Source: Candidatus Sulfopaludibacter sp. SbA3 (GTDB taxonomy: Bacteria; Acidobacteriota; Vicinamibacteria; Vicinamibacterales; UBA2999). From it: a stretch of 6,713 nucleotides of DNA. Below, piece by piece: positions 4,327-6,713 of the stretch. The stretch spans positions 1 through 6,713 of the forward strand of contig CAMBHC010000148.1 of assembly GCA_945866285.1 (NCBI GenBank), in the 5' to 3' direction. Every line of letters begins with the position of its first letter. Position 1 is the stretch's first letter. The notes under the pieces were generated by a model, which saw only the letters and a list, made by a program, of their open reading frames with translations, did not search any database and was not told the origin of the DNA. Made by a program: the position numbers and the translations under genes.

Positions 4327-6713
4327 GTGGTTCGAGTCCACATCTCGTTGACACGCTCGCGCAGCCGCGCCGTCGCGTCAGCGTAGTTCTCCCCTTCCGC
4401 AAACGCCATCGGCTCACCGAATTCAATGGTGATGCGATGGCCGCTCCATGGCAGCGCGAGCCGCCAGTTGAACGGGCGATTACGCGGCCACAGCTCGTGG
4501 ATCCCCTTGATGGCCACCGGCACGATCGGCACCTGCAGGTGCTGCGCGAGAATCGGCGCGCCCTTCTTGAACTTCTTCACCGTGCCGTCCATCGACCGTT
4601 CCCCTTCCGGGAACAGCACCAGCACCTTGCCGTGCGAGAGACCGAATGCGCCAGCCTGCATGGCGGGGACGAGGTTCGAGTCGGCGTCCACCGGCACCAG
4701 GTTGACCGTGCGCGCCACCCAACGAGTGAACGAGGTCTCGAAATACTCAACGGCGCCGACGTAAAACAGTTCGCGCCAGACACGGTACGGCAACACGCCG
4801 CTCACGAACAGCGGGTCGAGATAGCTCTGGTGATTCGGGCTGATGATGAACGCGCCGCTCGCCGGCAACTGATCGCGGCCGGTGATTCGAACGCGGCCCA
4901 GCGCCAGGCAAACGACCTTCGACAGGACGAACAGCAGCGGGGTCACGACAGGCCGCCGCTCCAGTAGTCCGCCCAACACCGGGTCGGTCACGGCCGGCAG
5001 ATCGCGCAGCAGCACCGCCCACGACTCGTCGGCCTTCTCAGCGCGCCGGTCTTTGCCCTCACCGGGCCGGACCGCCTCAACCAGTTGCTGCACGGTGAAG
5101 ATCTCGTGCGCCGTCGCCCGCGGCACCTTGACGCTGAACCGCTGCTCCAACTCGGTCAGCAGCTCAACGCGCTCCATCGAGTCGAGACCAAGGTCTAACT
5201 CGAGATTGGCATCCGGCCGGACGCGGATGCCTTCGCGCAGGCGCGCCTGGATCACGCCCGCCGCGATTGAGACGTGCGCCTCACCCAGCCACGACTGATG
5301 CTGTTCGGATAGCGGCGCGTCGATGTTACTCGCCGCCGCCTGCTTCTCGCGGACGCGGCGTTCCACTTCGTGCCGCTTGACCTTCTGGGTGGTCGTCCGC
5401 GGCAACGCCTCGAACCAGATGTCGTAGCCGAGCACCCGCTTGTGCGGCGGCAAGCCGACGGCCAGCCCCTCGATCTCGAATCGCAGGAGATCGCCGGCGT
5501 TGACAATCTTCCGCTCGTGCATCAACTCCATGTTCGGCACGATGACCGCGAACAGGCGTTCGCTGGTGGGCCGGCCCGGCTCGGCCAGTCCGATCACGCA
5601 AATCTCTTTTACGTATGGCGTCTGCCGGTAGTGCGCCTCGATCTCTTCGGGATAGATGTTCTTGCCCGACGCGAGCACAATCATCTCTTTCTTGCGGCCG
5701 GTGATCTGCAGCCGGCCTGCCGCGTCCATGCGGCCCAGGTCTCCGGTCAGGAACCAGCCGTCCTGCATCACCTGCGCGGTGACATCGGGGCGGTTGTAGT
5801 AGCCCGCCATGACGATGGGGCCGCGGACGGCAATCTCGCCGTCTTGCGCGCCAGCCTCCGGCGGCTGGATCTTGATCTCGACACCAGGCAGCGGCTTGCC
5901 CACGGTGTCGATGTGCGCCTCGTCTGGGGTATTGATGCTGGCACACGCACTCGTCTCGGTCAGGCCGTAGGCCTGCAGGATGGTGAAGCCCAGCGAGTAC
6001 AGGTCGCGGCCGATCGCCGGATCGAACTTGGAGCCGCCGGTGACGAGCAGCCGCATCTTGCGGCCCATCACGTCGTGCACCTTGCCGAACACCAGCGGCC
6101 CGATGTTCACCCCCATGCGGCGCAGGCGGAAATTGAGGCCCAGCAGCGTCTTGAACATCAGCCGCGTGATCAGGCCCGACTTCTGCACCTGCTGAAACAC
6201 GCGCTGGTGGATCAGGTAGAAGAACTGCGGCACACAGCAGAAAATCGTGATCTGCCGTTCCCTGAGCGCACGCACCAGGTCGGTGGAGTTGATGGTCTCG
6301 AGATAGACGACGCGAGCGCCTACGGCGAACGGCAGCAGCAGGTTGGCGACCTGCGCCAGCGAATGAAATAGCGGCAAGACACCAAGCAGCGCGTCCTGAT
6401 CAGTGACCGCCACCACATTGAACGCCGCATCTCGCTCGGCGAGCAAGTTGGCGTGCGTCAGCACGACGCCTTTCGGGTCCGATGTCGTCCCAGACGTGTA
6501 GAGGATTACGGCAGGTGCGTCAGGTGCGGCGGGTGCGGCCGGTGCGAGGGCGCCGGTGCCGGGTGCCGCGTGCACATCGACGATGTCGATCTGCACGTCA
6601 ACCAGGCCGCTGGCGAGCGCCTCGGCGGCAACGGGGCGCAACCGTTCGCTGACGAACAGCAGGCGCGCGCCGGAGTCGTTGATGATCGTCGCGACCTGCT
6701 TGGCCGAGTAGTT
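4323..6713 (-). CDS. AMP-binding acyl ligase - acyl carrier - PlsC acyltransferase fusion, N-terminus beyond window
   Basis: The frame is open to the right edge, so the first part of the ligase is missing; 796 residues are visible (numbered from the edge). Adenylation domain: T-S-G-T-T-S-D-P-K-G (73-82), G-L-T-E253-T, T-G-D325-L-G, G-R-K-K-E with S-G-K-N-I-Y-P-E-E, and the C-terminal lysine K444 in T-T-Q-K-V-K-R. An acyl carrier domain follows at about 470-535, with phosphopantetheine site L-G-L-D-S512-M. The end, about 590-796, is a PlsC-type acyltransferase: N-H628-Q-S-Y-L-D633 (HX4D) and F-P-E703-G-E-R. A hydrophobic stretch just before it may touch the membrane. Inferred role: activate a fatty acid with ATP, load it on the built-in carrier, and pass it to a lysophospholipid or other acceptor. 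E. coli Aas joins the acyltransferase and ligase in the opposite order. An internal in-frame TTG at 6641 is not a credible start, since conserved ligase sequence continues upstream of it. Confidence 0.92.
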   Translation of the reverse strand, partial: NYSAKQVATIINDSGARLLFVSERLRPVAAEALASGLVDVQIDIVDVHAAPGTGALAPAAPAAPDAPAVILYTSGTTSDPKGVVLTHANLLAERDAAFNVVAVTDQDALLGVLPLFHSLAQVANLLLPFAVGARVVYLETINSTDLVRALRERQITIFCCVPQFFYLIHQRVFQQVQKSGLITRLMFKTLLGLNFRLRRMGVNIGPLVFGKVHDVMGRKMRLLVTGGSKFDPAIGRDLYSLGFTILQAYGLTETSACASINTPDEAHIDTVGKPLPGVEIKIQPPEAGAQDGEIAVRGPIVMAGYYNRPDVTAQVMQDGWFLTGDLGRMDAAGRLQITGRKKEMIVLASGKNIYPEEIEAHYRQTPYVKEICVIGLAEPGRPTSERLFAVIVPNMELMHERKIVNAGDLLRFEIEGLAVGLPPHKRVLGYDIWFEALPRTTTQKVKRHEVERRVREKQAAASNIDAPLSEQHQSWLGEAHVSIAAGVIQARLREGIRVRPDANLELDLGLDSMERVELLTELEQRFSVKVPRATAHEIFTVQQLVEAVRPGEGKDRRAEKADESWAVLLRDLPAVTDPVLGGLLERRPVVTPLLFVLSKVVCLALGRVRITGRDQLPASGAFIISPNHQSYLDPLFVSGVLPYRVWRELFYVGAVEYFETSFTRWVARTVNLVPVDADSNLVPAMQAGAFGLSHGKVLVLFPEGERSMDGTVKKFKKGAPILAQHLQVPIVPVAIKGIHELWPRNRPFNWRLALPWSGHRITIEFGEPMAFAEGENYADATARLRERVNEMWTRTT
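6514..6549. repeat. Four tandem 9-base units encoding an Ala/Pro-rich linker
   Basis: On the plus strand, units beginning GGTGCG recur at 6514, 6523, 6532 and 6541, with further GGTGC at 6555 and 6562. Read on the minus strand they encode an Ala/Pro-rich linker at about residues 55-67 of the visible ligase, just before the T-S-G-T-T nucleotide-binding loop. Length variation by slippage would be in frame. Confidence 0.6.

Noticed and set aside
5370..6371. A 333-codon open frame on the plus strand
   Set aside because: It is antisense to the conserved adenylation domain and its translation is rich in His, Arg, Gln and Asp with no recognisable domain, as expected of a shadow frame in GC-rich DNA.

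Overview
The window is a densely coding, GC-rich bacterial segment with five protein genes and almost no intergenic space. Two genes run off the window ends: a PHP metallohydrolase at the left and an AMP-binding fusion protein at the right. The codon style and the gene types (exported PHP-domain protein, exported alpha/beta hydrolase with a long beta-rich front, AMP-ligase/ACP/PlsC fusion) suggest an acidobacterium or a similar soil/sediment lineage. This is inference; nothing in the window fixes the taxon.

Layout. At 1-1384 (minus strand) ygfZ is followed by a PHP-domain gene that starts inside the ygfZ stop codon (ATGA overlap). At 1400-4326 (plus strand) an exported alpha/beta hydrolase is followed by serB, whose TTG start overlaps the hydrolase stop (TTGA overlap). 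At 4323-6713 (minus strand) lies a large gene encoding an AMP-binding ligase, an acyl carrier domain and a PlsC-type acyltransferase in one chain. Its stop codon overlaps the serB stop. The two operons on the left diverge from a gap of only 15 bases, which is centred near a 12-base AT-rich palindrome. No RNA gene, transposase, CRISPR array or clear terminator was seen.

Functionally this looks like housekeeping metabolism (serine synthesis, folate-linked Fe-S maintenance, membrane acyl-lipid chemistry) plus two exported hydrolases. I see no defence, secretion or mobile system. The most notable item is a pair of overlapping inverted repeats inside serB, translated in frame. It appears to be a 36-base insertion bounded by CGTGG repeats in the beta2-beta3 hairpin of the second ACT domain, which looks like a palindromic element that entered a gene without breaking it. 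The second is the domain order of the ligase-ACP-acyltransferase fusion, which is the reverse of that in E. coli Aas.
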